From Planctomycetota bacterium (GTDB lineage: Bacteria > Planctomycetota > UBA1135 > UBA2386), in the NCBI GenBank assembly GCA_016794425.1, contig JAEUHR010000053.1, positions 1-64,000 on the forward strand: a stretch of DNA of 64,000 nucleotides. The letters are read 5' to 3'. How positions within the stretch are numbered: the first letter of the stretch is position 1; each line of letters starts with the position of its first letter. The notes beneath the pieces are model-generated. The model ran no database searches. It was given only the letters and a program-made list of their open reading frames with translations, and was not told the origin of the DNA. A program made the position numbers and the translations under genes. Shown one piece after another: positions 46,911 to 56,054 of this stretch.

Positions 46911-49162
46911 TCGTGGTCGCGGCCCTGCTGCTGCTGGCCGCGCTCGGCTTCGCCGCCGTGCGCACGGCGCCGCCGCTGGCGCGGTTCGCCGCCTGGCTGG
47001 CGGTGCTCGGCTTCGCGCTGGCCGCGGCGCAGCCCGCGGTGGTGCAGTTCGAACCCGTGCCGCCGCGCACCGCCGCAGTCGATCTGCCGACCGGGTCGAC
47101 CGAACTGCTGGCGGCCGCGGCCGCGGCCGGCCCACGGGCGGGCGATCTGGTGCTGGACTGGCGCGCGCCGTTGCCGGCTGCACCGGGCAGCGGCGTGCTC
47201 GGCGCCGCGCCGCACCTGCCGGCGGCGCCGTGGTCGGTCGATCCGCGGCGCGTGCAGCTGCGCGCCACCGACGGCGCGCTCGGGCGGCCGTGGCTGGCCG
47301 AGATCGAGGTGCCGGGCCTCGCCGGTCCGGCTGCGGGCGAACTCCTGCTGCAGCGCGCCGGTCGCGACGTCGCGCGGTTGCCGTTGGCGATCGCTGCCGG
47401 CGGCAGCGCGGTCTGCGAGTGGCTGCCCGATGCGGTCGGCGACCTCGTCTGCACGCTTTCCGTGCGCGCTGGCGACCGCCGGCTCGTCGGCACCGGCGCG
47501 TTGCGCATCGCGGCGCCGCCGCGCGTCCTGGTGCTCGATCCGAGCGGCGTCGCCGCCGCGGCGCTGCGCGCGCAGGGACTCGCGGTCGAAGCGGTCGACG
47601 CGCTGCCGGCCGACTGGCGTGCCGCGCAGGCGCTGGTGCTCGGCGCGCCACTGCCCGCCAGCGACCAGCTCGCGGTCGTCGCCGCCGCGATCGACGGCCT
47701 CGGCCTGTTCGTGCTGGCGCCGGCCTTCGGCGGCGAGGGGGCGGCGCTGCGCGCGCTGCTGCCGCTGCGACCGCAGCCGCAACCCGAAGATCCGGCGGGT
47801 GCCGGTGGGCCGGCCGCGGCGCCGACGCCCGCGACCACGCCGCCGGCGGCCGAAACTCCGCCGCCGACGCCGCCCGCAGGCGACGCGACCGGCGCCGGTC
47901 CGGTCGGCGGCGAGCCGATCGAGGTCGACAAGCGTGCGATCGCGCTGGTGCTGGTCGTCGACCGGTCGGGCAGCATGGGTATCACGCTGCCGAATGGCCG
48001 CACCAAGATGAGCTACGCCAAGACCAGTGCGCTGCGCACGGCACAGGCGCTCGGTGCCGGCGACCAGGTCGGCGTGGTCACGTTCGGCAACAAGGACGCG
48101 GGCCGGGTCGAGCTGCCGCTGCACGACGCCAACGACCTCGCGGTCGTGCAGCAGGGCATCGAACGACTCGCGCACGGCAACGAGTACACCTACCTGCTCG
48201 GCGGTCTGCGCGCCGCGGCGGGCATGCTGGCGCCGAGCGCTGCGGCCGTGAAGCACGTCGTCGTCGTCACCGACGGCGAGTTCGACACCGGCGAGGCGGT
48301 GGCGCTGCAGGACCTGGCGCTGCGCCTGCGCCGTGACGCCGGCACCACGGTGTCGGTGATCTCGATCGTCGACCGCGAGACCGATCCGAGCTTCACGCGC
48401 GAGGCCGAACGGCTGACCCAGGCCGGTGGCGGTCAGTTCCTGCCGATCGAGGATCCGACGTTCGTGCCGGTGCTGGTCAGCGCCGAGGTGACCCGCGCGC
48501 TGCAGCGCGTCGGCCGCGAACCGCGCGACGCCGGCGCCGACCCGACCGGGCCGCCGCCGCCCGAGCCGCCCGCCGTGCCGCCGCCGGCGCCGCTGCCGGT
48601 GGCGCCGCGCGATCGCCTGGTCGTGCGCGCGGTGCAGGCGTCGCCGCTGCTGCTGCCGGCCACCGAGGTGTGGCCGTCGCTCGGCGGGGCCACAGCGGGC
48701 ACCGCGCCGCTCGACGCCCAGGTGCTGCTGGTCGCCGGTCCGGCCGGCTGGCCGCTGCTCGCGTTCGGCCACCGCGGCCTCGGCCGCATCGGCGCGTTCG
48801 CGGCCGACCTCGGCGGCGCGCACGGCGCCGAGTTCCGTGCCGATCCCGCGTTCCCGGGCCGGTTCGCGCAGTGGGTGCAGGCGGTGCTGCCGCCGGCGCC
48901 GGTGCGCGCCGCGCGGCCGCTGCTGACCGAAGTGCGCGTCGAGCCCGCACTGCCCACCGCCCGCGACGTCGACTGGCTGACGGCGCTGGCCGGCGCGGCG
49001 CCCAGCGAGCGCGCGATGCCGCCGGCGCCGGCGCTGGTGCGCACGTCGACCGACCAGCTGCCGCAGTGGGCGCTGGTGCTGCTGCTGGCGCTGGTCGCGC
49101 TGGCGCTGGTCGAACGCTACGCCGGACTGTGGTCGCTGCGGCGCGGCAGCGGCCGCCCGTGA
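46907..49162 (+). CDS. Membrane-anchored von Willebrand A domain protein
   Basis: 751 residues. Two N-terminal helices (2-20, 26-44) and one at the C-terminus (LVLLLALVALALVERY) place the rest outside the cytoplasm. An extracytoplasmic region (about 200-280) resembles a glutamine-amidotransferase-like fold (RVLVLDPSGVAAAALRAQG). After a Pro/Ala linker a VWA domain (about 342-530) has a complete MIDAS: DRSGSMG, a threonine loop (TFGN region) and TDGEFD. The layout resembles BatA/CoxE-type or DUF4159-linked membrane VWA proteins. Coupled by GTGA overlap to the NPCBM protein gene. Confidence 0.75.
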   Translation: MIVVAALLLLAALGFAAVRTAPPLARFAAWLAVLGFALAAAQPAVVQFEPVPPRTAAVDLPTGSTELLAAAAAAGPRAGDLVLDWRAPLPAAPGSGVLGAAPHLPAAPWSVDPRRVQLRATDGALGRPWLAEIEVPGLAGPAAGELLLQRAGRDVARLPLAIAAGGSAVCEWLPDAVGDLVCTLSVRAGDRRLVGTGALRIAAPPRVLVLDPSGVAAAALRAQGLAVEAVDALPADWRAAQALVLGAPLPASDQLAVVAAAIDGLGLFVLAPAFGGEGAALRALLPLRPQPQPEDPAGAGGPAAAPTPATTPPAAETPPPTPPAGDATGAGPVGGEPIEVDKRAIALVLVVDRSGSMGITLPNGRTKMSYAKTSALRTAQALGAGDQVGVVTFGNKDAGRVELPLHDANDLAVVQQGIERLAHGNEYTYLLGGLRAAAGMLAPSAAAVKHVVVVTDGEFDTGEAVALQDLALRLRRDAGTTVSVISIVDRETDPSFTREAERLTQAGGGQFLPIEDPTFVPVLVSAEVTRALQRVGREPRDAGADPTGPPPPEPPAVPPPAPLPVAPRDRLVVRAVQASPLLLPATEVWPSLGGATAGTAPLDAQVLLVAGPAGWPLLAFGHRGLGRIGAFAADLGGAHGAEFRADPAFPGRFAQWVQAVLPPAPVRAARPLLTEVRVEPALPTARDVDWLTALAGAAPSERAMPPAPALVRTSTDQLPQWALVLLLALVALALVERYAGLWSLRRGSGRP

Positions 49163-49166
49163 CGCC

Positions 49167-50156
49167 TCACAGCGAGCGCAGGAACGCCGCCAGCGCGCGG
49201 CGTTCGGCGTCGCTGAGCTCGATCGCGTGCAGCCGCGGGTCGAGCCCCGGGTTGGCGTTGCCGCCGCGTTCGTAGAACTCGACCACGCCCTCGATCGTCG
49301 CCACCGAACCGTCGTGCAGGTACGGCGCCGACCAGCGCAGCCCGCGCAGTGTCGGCGTCTTCCAGCGGCCGCGATCGTCGTCGCGGCCGGTCGCGAGCGC
49401 GTGGCCCGGCTCCGGCACGCCGTCGCGCACGCCGACGCCGGTGTTGTGGAAGCCCTCGTCGGTGAACAGCGGCGGCGGGTGGCACAGCCAGCAGCGCCCC
49501 TTGCTCTCGAACACCCAGAGGCCGGTGCGCTGCTCCTGCGTCAGCGCGGCGGCGTCGCCGGCGACGAACCGGTCGTACGGCGCGTCGCCGAGCGCGATGC
49601 CGCGCACGAAGGTCGCGAGCGCGCGCTGCAGCGTGGTCGCCGACGGCGGCGCGCCGAATGCGGCCGCGAACTCGGCCGCGTACGCCGCGTCGGCGGCCAG
49701 GCGCTGCAGCGCGCTGTCGAGCGGCAGGTCCATCTCGTTCGGATCGGCGATCGGTTCGAGCACGAACGTCTCCAGGTCCGGACTGCGCCCATCCCAGCGC
49801 TGGCGCGTGCCGTAGCCGCGGTTCCACAGCACCGGTGCGTGCCGGGCCGCGGTGCGGCCGTCGACGCCCGACGGCCGCGGCAGCGGGCTGGCGAAGCCGT
49901 TCGCCGCCGGATGGCAGCTGCTGCAGGTCACGCTGCGGTCGCGGCTCAGGATGCCGTCGTGGAACAAGCGCCGGCCGAGGTCGAACACCGCCGCGGTCGG
50001 TTCGTAGCCGACCGGGGCCGGCATCGGCGGCAGGCCGCGCGGCGGGCGGGCCAGATGGGCGAACGACGGCGTCGGCGGCGTCGGCGGCGTGGGCGTCGGG
50101 TCCTGCGCCGGCAGCGCGGTCGTGGCCAGCAGCAAGAGGGGCAGGGCGCGCGCCAT
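49167..50156 (-). CDS. Dihaem cytochrome c peroxidase (MauG/CcpA type)
   Basis: 329 residues with a signal peptide (LPLLLLATTALPAQ). Two covalent haem motifs: CSSCH (78-82) and CWLCH (222-226). The structure RRLFHDGILSRDRSVTCSSCHP is typical of the family, as is GWKTPTLR-like RWKTPTLRGLRWSAPYLHDGSVA. These periplasmic enzymes reduce hydrogen peroxide with electrons from a c-type cytochrome or, in MauG types, oxidise a partner protein. A Pro/Thr linker (20-30) is a little unusual. A TATGCT box on this strand at 50163-50168 is close to the ATG. Confidence 0.9.
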   Translation of the reverse strand: MARALPLLLLATTALPAQDPTPTPPTPPTPSFAHLARPPRGLPPMPAPVGYEPTAAVFDLGRRLFHDGILSRDRSVTCSSCHPAANGFASPLPRPSGVDGRTAARHAPVLWNRGYGTRQRWDGRSPDLETFVLEPIADPNEMDLPLDSALQRLAADAAYAAEFAAAFGAPPSATTLQRALATFVRGIALGDAPYDRFVAGDAAALTQEQRTGLWVFESKGRCWLCHPPPLFTDEGFHNTGVGVRDGVPEPGHALATGRDDDRGRWKTPTLRGLRWSAPYLHDGSVATIEGVVEFYERGGNANPGLDPRLHAIELSDAERRALAAFLRSL

Positions 50157-50272
50157 CGCCGCAGCATAGCGGCGCCCGGCGGCGCGGCCGGGGCGCGATT
50201 CGTGCCGCTGGGCCTTGCCCCGTCGGTGCCTGGCACTGACGCTGTCGGTCGCGCCGTGCGCGCGAGGAGCCC

Positions 50273-51895
50273 GTGGAAGGACCCGCCGAACCAGTGTCCG
50301 TGCTGCATCTGGTGGACGACCCCAGCGACACGCACCTGCTGCAGCAGGAGCTGCGGGCCGCCGGCCTCCGGGCGACCGTGGCGCGCGTGACCACGGCCGC
50401 GACGCTGCGCGAGGCCCTGGCCGCGGGTTCGTTCCAGGTGCTGGTCGTCGACCTGCCGCTGGCGGCCGACGTCGGGCCGGCGTTGCTCGACGAGGTCGCG
50501 ACGTCGTGGCCCCAGCTCGCGGTCGTCTACCGGTGGGGAGGCGCCGGCGACCGCATCGCCGAGGAACCCGGCACGCTCGTGCGTCAGGTGCGCGCCGCGT
50601 TGGCGTCGAACCCCGAACGGCCGCAGGACCGCCGGGACCGCCAGCGGTTGCTGGCCGAGGCGGTCCGGTTCCGGCACGCGCACCTCGAACTCGTGCGCGA
50701 CGACCTCGGCGATTTCGCCGCGGCGTTGCGCAAGATCACCGCGACGATGGCCGACCTGCTGCGCGTCGAACGGGTCGGCTACTGGGAGTTCCGCGGCGAC
50801 CCGCCGGCGCTGCACTGCATCGGCGGGTTCACGCGGTCGATGGGCCGCCACGAACAGGGTGCCGTGTTGACCGCCGGCGTCGACTACTTCCGTTCGCTCG
50901 CAGCGTCGCTGTCGCTGGCGACGGCCGACGCGGAGCACGACCCCCGAACGCACGCGCTGGTCGCCGACTACCTGCGCCCGCTCGGCATCACGGCGCTGCT
51001 CGACGCGCCGGTGCGCCGCGACGGTCGTGTCGTCGGCGTGCTGTGCCACGAGCACACCGGTGTCGAGCCGCGGGTTTGGTCGCTGCTCGAGGAGTGCGCG
51101 GCGACCCGCGCCGCGGGCCTGGTCGCGCGCGCGCTCGAGGTGCGGGACCGCCGCGACCTGCAGCAGCGCATCGTGCGGCTCGAGCAACTGGACGCGATCG
51201 GCGACGTCGCGCGCGGTGTCGCGCACGACATGAACAACGCGCTGACGGTGCTGCAGGGCAACCTCGACGAACTGCAGGCGGGCACCGATCCCGCACACGG
51301 CGAGGCGTTGTCGGCGACGCGGCACGCGACCGCGGCGCTGCGCGACCTGGTGCGGGCGCTCGGCACGGTCGGCCGCTGCGATGCGCTGGTGCTGGCGCCG
51401 GTCGATCTGGCCGCCTGGCTGCCGGCCGAACTGGCGGTGATCGAGAACGGCCTCGGCGTGCGCGGCGGCGTGCGCGCGACGGTGCCGGCGGTGCCGGTGC
51501 CGGTGCAGGCCGACCGTGCCGCGCTGGCGCGCGTGCTGCTGAACCTGGTCAAGAACGCCGTCGAGAGCACCCCGGCCGGTGCGGCGCCGCGCATCGAGGT
51601 GGCGCTGACGGTGGCGCGCGGCGAGGCCGCCGTGCCCGGTCTCGACGGCCGCTCCTGTGCGCGGCTAGAGGTGCGCGACCACGGCACCGGCATCGCGCCC
51701 GCGATCCGCGCTCGGCTGTTCCAGCCGATGGTGTCGACCAAGGCGGTCGGCGCCGGGCCGCGCGGCATGGGGCTGGCGACGTCGTTCGCGCTGGTGCGGC
51801 AGCACGGCGGCACGATCACTGCCGACAGCGACGGGCGCGGCAGCACGTTCCGCGTCTGGCTGCCGCTCGCGGTGGCCGCGTCGCCGACCCGCTGA
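50273..51895 (+). CDS. Sensor histidine kinase with receiver-like N-terminal and GAF domains
   Basis: 540 residues, no membrane helix. Residues 8-105 resemble a receiver domain (LHLVDDPSD, LVVDLPLA with a possible phospho-accepting Asp), though the usual lysine is unclear. A GAF domain (about 150-300) precedes the HisKA phospho-acceptor GVAHDMNN, and a full HATPase follows: N box LLNLVKNAVEST, G1 DHGTGI and G2 GPRGMGLATS. It probably autophosphorylates and passes phosphate to a regulator encoded elsewhere; no response regulator gene is adjacent. GTG start after AGGAG at 50265-50269. Confidence 0.85.
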   Translation: MEGPAEPVSVLHLVDDPSDTHLLQQELRAAGLRATVARVTTAATLREALAAGSFQVLVVDLPLAADVGPALLDEVATSWPQLAVVYRWGGAGDRIAEEPGTLVRQVRAALASNPERPQDRRDRQRLLAEAVRFRHAHLELVRDDLGDFAAALRKITATMADLLRVERVGYWEFRGDPPALHCIGGFTRSMGRHEQGAVLTAGVDYFRSLAASLSLATADAEHDPRTHALVADYLRPLGITALLDAPVRRDGRVVGVLCHEHTGVEPRVWSLLEECAATRAAGLVARALEVRDRRDLQQRIVRLEQLDAIGDVARGVAHDMNNALTVLQGNLDELQAGTDPAHGEALSATRHATAALRDLVRALGTVGRCDALVLAPVDLAAWLPAELAVIENGLGVRGGVRATVPAVPVPVQADRAALARVLLNLVKNAVESTPAGAAPRIEVALTVARGEAAVPGLDGRSCARLEVRDHGTGIAPAIRARLFQPMVSTKAVGAGPRGMGLATSFALVRQHGGTITADSDGRGSTFRVWLPLAVAASPTR

Positions 51896-51898
51896 TCG

Positions 51899-53266
51899 TC
51901 AGTCCAGCATCGCCACCGCTTCGAGGTGGCAGGTCTGCGGGAACATGTCGAGTGGCTGCACGCGCCGCGTCGTGAAGCCGCGCTCGTGCAGCGCGCGCAG
52001 GTCGCGCGCCAGCGCGGCCGTGTCGCAGGCGACGTAGGCCAGCCGGCGCGGGCGCAGCGCCGCGAGTTCGGCGATGACCGCCGCGGAGACGCCGGCGCGC
52101 GGCGGGTCCAGCGCGACCACGTGCGGGCGCGGCAGGTCGCCGCGGCGGCAGGCCGCGAGCCAGTGTTCGACGTGGCCGGCGCGGAACGTCACGTTGCCGA
52201 GCCCGTTGTGGCGCGCCGCGGCCTCGGCGTCGTGGATCGCGCCGCGGCCGAGCTCGATGCCGAACGCGGTGCGGGCGCGCCGCGCCAGCGGCAGCGTCAG
52301 CAGGCCGCCGCCGCAGTAGAGGTCGCCGGCGACTTCGTCGCGCCCGGGGTCGAGCCACTCGGTCACCAGCTGCACGAGCCGGCCGGCCAGCCGCGGCGCG
52401 GTCTGGAAGAACGCGTCCGGCGACAGCAGGTAGTCGACGTCGAGCAGCCGTTCGCGGATCCGCGGCGGGCCCGACACGAGCCGCGTCTCGGGCCCGAGCA
52501 GCTGCGAGAACTCGCCGGCGTTGCCGTTGACGGCGATCGTCGTCGCGCCGGCGCGGTGCAGCGCGTCGACGATGCGTTCGAGCCCCGGCACGTGTGCTCG
52601 GCGCGCCACGACCAGCACCAGCGCTTCGCCGAGCGTCGTGCGGCGCACCAGCACCGAACGCAGCAGCCCGTCGGGCGCGAAGTCCGGATCCCAGGCGAGG
52701 TGCCGCAGCGTGGCCAGTTCGCGCACCGCTGCCCGCGCCAGCCGCCAGGCCGCCGGATCGCTGGCCGGGCACTCGTGCACGGCGACGAGTTCGGGACTGC
52801 GCGGGCGGTGGAAGCAGGTCTCGAGCGGTGCGTCGCCGCCGCCGCGCAGATGCAGCACGATCTTGTGCCGCTCACCGAACGGCGCGCCGGCCAGCGGCAG
52901 CGGCACCGTCGGCGCGGCGGTGCCGAGCGCATGGGCCAGCAGGCGCTGCAGGCGGTCCTGCTTGTCGGCCAGCTGCGCGCCGTAGCGCTGGTGCTGGCGG
53001 TGGCAGCCGCCGCAGGCCAGGAAGTGGGCGCAGCGCGCGGCCACGCGGTCGGCCGCCGCGGTGCGCACCGACAGCAGCTCGCCGCGGCCGAACTTGCGCG
53101 CCGCGGACGTGATCTCGACCAGCACCTCCTCGCCGGGCAGCACGCCGGGCACGAACACCACGTAGTCGCCGACGCGCGCGATGCCGTCCGGACCGTCGCC
53201 GAGGTCGGACACGTGCAGCGTCAGGCGGTCGCCGCGGGCGACCGGGATCGTGCGGGGGCGGGGCAT
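51899..53266 (-). CDS. rlmD: RNA uridine-5 methyltransferase, TrmA/RlmD type
   Basis: 455 residues. An N-terminal TRAM domain (ARGDRLTLHVSDLGDGPDGIA) binds RNA. An iron-sulphur cluster site is CAHFLACGGCH plus a distal Cys (HECPAS). The methyltransferase fold has GDLYCGGGLLTLPLA (AdoMet loop), LDPPRAG and the nucleophile in YVACDTAALARDL. The family methylates a uridine in 23S rRNA or tRNA; which one cannot be told from sequence alone. ATG 53266 is taken; the 32-residue extension upstream has no family similarity. Converges with the sensor kinase gene (three bases apart). Confidence 0.88.
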   Translation of the reverse strand: MPRPRTIPVARGDRLTLHVSDLGDGPDGIARVGDYVVFVPGVLPGEEVLVEITSAARKFGRGELLSVRTAAADRVAARCAHFLACGGCHRQHQRYGAQLADKQDRLQRLLAHALGTAAPTVPLPLAGAPFGERHKIVLHLRGGGDAPLETCFHRPRSPELVAVHECPASDPAAWRLARAAVRELATLRHLAWDPDFAPDGLLRSVLVRRTTLGEALVLVVARRAHVPGLERIVDALHRAGATTIAVNGNAGEFSQLLGPETRLVSGPPRIRERLLDVDYLLSPDAFFQTAPRLAGRLVQLVTEWLDPGRDEVAGDLYCGGGLLTLPLARRARTAFGIELGRGAIHDAEAAARHNGLGNVTFRAGHVEHWLAACRRGDLPRPHVVALDPPRAGVSAAVIAELAALRPRRLAYVACDTAALARDLRALHERGFTTRRVQPLDMFPQTCHLEAVAMLD

Positions 53267-53365
53267 CGGCGGGTGAAGCGTGCCGGGCCCGGGGGCGAAC
53301 GCAATGGCCGGGTGTGGCGCGGGCGTTCGTGCGGTGTGGCGGCGGGGATTCGCGTGCGTCAAGTG

Positions 53366-53384
53366 GCGTGGTGAGGTACCACGC
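53366..53384 (+). promoter_or_regulatory. Seven-base palindrome with the Shine-Dalgarno in its loop
   Basis: GCGTGGT (53366-53372) pairs with ACCACGC (53378-53384). The five-base loop GAGGT is the ribosome binding site of the SANT-like gene, whose ATG follows four bases later. It could be an RNA hairpin that controls translation or a DNA operator. Confidence 0.5.
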
Positions 53385-53388
53385 AGGC

Positions 53389-53568
53389 ATGAAAGATCGG
53401 TTCGAACGGCACCGGCAGGCGTGGACTCCGAACGAGATCGCCAAGCTGCATCAGTTGGTGGCGAAGGGCATGAGCCTGAAGGCGATCAGCAAGTCGCTGA
53501 CGCGCAGTGAGGAGTCGATCCTGATCCGGGCGAAGTTGGACAAGTTGGTGATCGCGAAGAAGCGGTAG
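53389..53568 (+). CDS. Small SANT/Myb-like DNA-binding protein
   Basis: 59 residues. The sequence WTPNEIAKLHQLVAKGMSLKAISKSLTRSEESI has the spacing of a SANT/Myb helix-turn-helix (tryptophan, two helices, and a turn with K.ISK.L.RS); the tail is highly basic (KLDKLVIAKKR). Such small proteins usually bind DNA. ATG 53389 is chosen because the palindrome-embedded GAGG fits it and the domain begins right away. It is between a methyltransferase gene and a secreted-protein gene, with no clear partner. Codon use is less GC-biased than its neighbours. Confidence 0.72.
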   Translation: MKDRFERHRQAWTPNEIAKLHQLVAKGMSLKAISKSLTRSEESILIRAKLDKLVIAKKR

Positions 53569-53698
53569 GTGCGGTGGGGTGATGGCCCCACGGCGCGTGG
53601 ACAACGGCGCCGGCGCTCGCCACCATGGGCGGCCGGAAGGAGGTCGCCAGTGCCTCCTGACGGGTTTTGGTCGCGGGCTGTGAGGCCGCGGAGGAAAC

Positions 53699-54676
53699 AT
53701 GAAGACGGGTGCCGCTGTCGTGTGGTTCGTCGTGTTGTTGGCGGTGTCGGTGCGGGCGCAGACCGGGGTCATCGCGCAACTCACCGCGAACACTCCCATG
53801 GTCGTGACCAGGACGGACACGACGGGCACGACGGCGGCCGCGCAGCCCGCCGGTCCGCTGCTGCAGAACGGATCCATCGCGCTGCCCACGGCGCAGGTGG
53901 ATCTCGAGTGGACCGTGCCGACGCCGGGCGACGCGCGCTGCCGCTTCCACAGCGAGGCATATCCCTACGGCTTCAGCACGACGCAGGTGTTCCTCGACTG
54001 CACGCTGGGGCTTGTCGGCACGAACGTGCGCGGCCACCTGCAGATCGACATGGACAACTTCGGTGACTTCCCGGCGCACCTGGAAGTCGACGTGTTCGAC
54101 GACGGCGTTGTCGAGGTCGACAGCAACGAGTTCCAGTGGTTGTCCTGGCCGCCGTTGCTCGTGAACCTGCACATGCCGTTGGTGCTGACGGGATCCGTGC
54201 CGGTCCGCATCCGCATGCAGGGCTGGACGCTCGCGCCGGTCGGGCACTCGATCGAGGTGCGTTTCCTGCCGTGGGCCTCTGGCACCGAAGACCTAGGTTC
54301 GTCGTGCGCAGCCAACCTGGTCGGCTACATCGGCAACCAGGATTCGCACGACTACTTCCTCGCCGCATTGCCGGGCGTCGGCGCGGAGGCGCTGCGCTTC
54401 GTCGCCGATGGCTACGGTCCACTGGCGACGTTCGTCGTGAGCCTGCAGTCCGCGCGGCTGCCGGTCGGCGCGATCGGCCTCGGCCTCGGCTGTGACGACC
54501 TGCTCGCCGTGCCGCTGCTCGATGGGCCGGGCCTCCAGCTCGAGTCGGGACGGTGGGCGCTGCCGGTGCCGCCGTTGCCGGCGGGGCTCGAGTTCTTCGT
54601 GCAGCACGTGAGCCTCGGCAACTGGGGGAGTTCGCCGCGGTTCGGGGTCACGAACGTCGTGCGCTATCAGACCTGA
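53699..54676 (+). CDS. Secreted protein, function unknown
   Basis: 325 residues with a signal peptide (VVWFVVLLAVSVRAQ). The mature part is predicted all-beta. Residues 200-325 (LGLGCDDLLAVPLLDG ... LPAGLEFFVQHVSLG) resemble the C-terminal domain of the kelch protein encoded at 29035. ATG 53699 follows GAGGAAAC at 53690-53697. In the 130-base leader a possible stem-loop, GGAGG (53639-53643) with CCTCC (53653-53657), sits near a weak T-run at 53666. Not recognised as a named family. Confidence 0.7.
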   Translation: MKTGAAVVWFVVLLAVSVRAQTGVIAQLTANTPMVVTRTDTTGTTAAAQPAGPLLQNGSIALPTAQVDLEWTVPTPGDARCRFHSEAYPYGFSTTQVFLDCTLGLVGTNVRGHLQIDMDNFGDFPAHLEVDVFDDGVVEVDSNEFQWLSWPPLLVNLHMPLVLTGSVPVRIRMQGWTLAPVGHSIEVRFLPWASGTEDLGSSCAANLVGYIGNQDSHDYFLAALPGVGAEALRFVADGYGPLATFVVSLQSARLPVGAIGLGLGCDDLLAVPLLDGPGLQLESGRWALPVPPLPAGLEFFVQHVSLGNWGSSPRFGVTNVVRYQT

Positions 54677-54733
54677 GGCAGTGGCGCCCGGTAGCGGCCT
54701 GCGACGCGGCGGCACCGTGCGCGCCTCGTAGTT

Positions 54734-55975
54734 TCAGTGGACGAGCCCGCCGAACGTCGGCCCGACCTGGAACGTCGCGCCGTCCCAGAACAGCGCATGC
54801 AGCCAGAACTGTTCGCCGAACAGGCTCGGCGGCAGCGAGACCGTCTGCCAGACGTAGATGCCGGTGCCCGGCCACAGCGTGCCGCTCGGAACGCCCCAGG
54901 CATGGATGGTCGCTGCGACCGGGTCGAAGTGCACCGGCTGCGCGGCGAAGGGGACCGTGGTCGCTGGGGCGCGATCGAAGGACAGGACCATCAGCACGAT
55001 GCCCTCGTCCGGGCCCACGACCGAACCGCTGTAGCTGGTGCCGACCCGCGGACCCGAGGGGATGCCGACCCCGCCGAGCAAGGTCGCCGTCTGCGCCGGG
55101 CCAGCGAACGCCGGCCCCGGGCCCGAGATCGGTGGGTACAGCAGCAGCAGGCCGGTGCCGCCGAGGATCGTGGAGCGCGCATGCAGAACGGGGTGGATCG
55201 AGCCGTTGTCGATCGCCGTCGAGGCCCAGGTCGCCGATACGCCGCCGAAGATCGTGCTGTCGGCGATCGCGAGCCGCGCCGAGCCGCTGAGGCGGATGGC
55301 GGGCGAGCCGATGTAGCTGCCGGCGGTCAGCGCGCTCGAGCCCGTCAGTTCGCAGAAGTGGAGCCGCAGCTCGCCGCCCGACGCGAGGATGCAGGTCGGG
55401 TCGCTGGCGGCCCAGCCGGTGCGATGGCCCTGGAACGTGCAGGCATTGGCGACGACGCGGCCGCCGGTGACCCACATGCAATCCCAGACGCTGTTCCACT
55501 CGCAACGGTCGAACTGCACGTCGCCGCCGTTGCAGTAGACGGATTTGAAGCCGTAGTCGGCCCAGTTGTAGAAGAGGCAGTCCGCGAACACGACGTTGCC
55601 ATCGACGCGCAGGCTCACCGGCGGTTCGGGCGGCGGGTAGGCGGGGTTGTTGCGGAACGTCAGCCCGACGAGTGTGGCTTGCTGACCGACGGGCGGTTGG
55701 ATGTCGTAGTAGATGGGCATGCCGCCGCCGCCGACTGGCGTCGTCACCGTGGCGCCATCCGGTGCGACGATGCGCAGGCCGATCGACAGGTCGAACGGCA
55801 GATAGGTGCCCGCCTGCACGACGATCAGGTCACCCGGCTGCGCGGCGGCGACGGCATCAGCGATCTGTGGGTAGCCACCGGGGCCGACCGTCAGGGTCGC
55901 CTGTGCGGTGAGGGTCGTGGTGAACAGCGCCGCTAGCGACGCCGCGAACAGCGAACGACGGACTCTCGACTCCAT
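54734..55975 (-). CDS. Secreted right-handed beta-helix-like protein
   Basis: 413 residues with a signal peptide (FAASLAALFTTTLTAQ). Residues 28-75 have the pattern of parallel beta-helix proteins that line up rungs from a coordinate list (GGYPQIADAVAAAQPGDLIVVQAGTY), a start shared by pectate-lyase-like proteins and many Planctomycetota surface proteins. Rungs continue to about 290, without catalytic residues I can name. The last 120 residues look like a separate beta domain. Start ATG 55975. Confidence 0.72.
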   Translation of the reverse strand: MESRVRRSLFAASLAALFTTTLTAQATLTVGPGGYPQIADAVAAAQPGDLIVVQAGTYLPFDLSIGLRIVAPDGATVTTPVGGGGMPIYYDIQPPVGQQATLVGLTFRNNPAYPPPEPPVSLRVDGNVVFADCLFYNWADYGFKSVYCNGGDVQFDRCEWNSVWDCMWVTGGRVVANACTFQGHRTGWAASDPTCILASGGELRLHFCELTGSSALTAGSYIGSPAIRLSGSARLAIADSTIFGGVSATWASTAIDNGSIHPVLHARSTILGGTGLLLLYPPISGPGPAFAGPAQTATLLGGVGIPSGPRVGTSYSGSVVGPDEGIVLMVLSFDRAPATTVPFAAQPVHFDPVAATIHAWGVPSGTLWPGTGIYVWQTVSLPPSLFGEQFWLHALFWDGATFQVGPTFGGLVH

Positions 55976-56054
55976 GCTGACACGCTAGCGCCGCGGTTCC
56001 GCAATCGGAGGTGGTCGTTGTCCGTGGGCGGGACCAGGACGCGGTGCTTGACCA

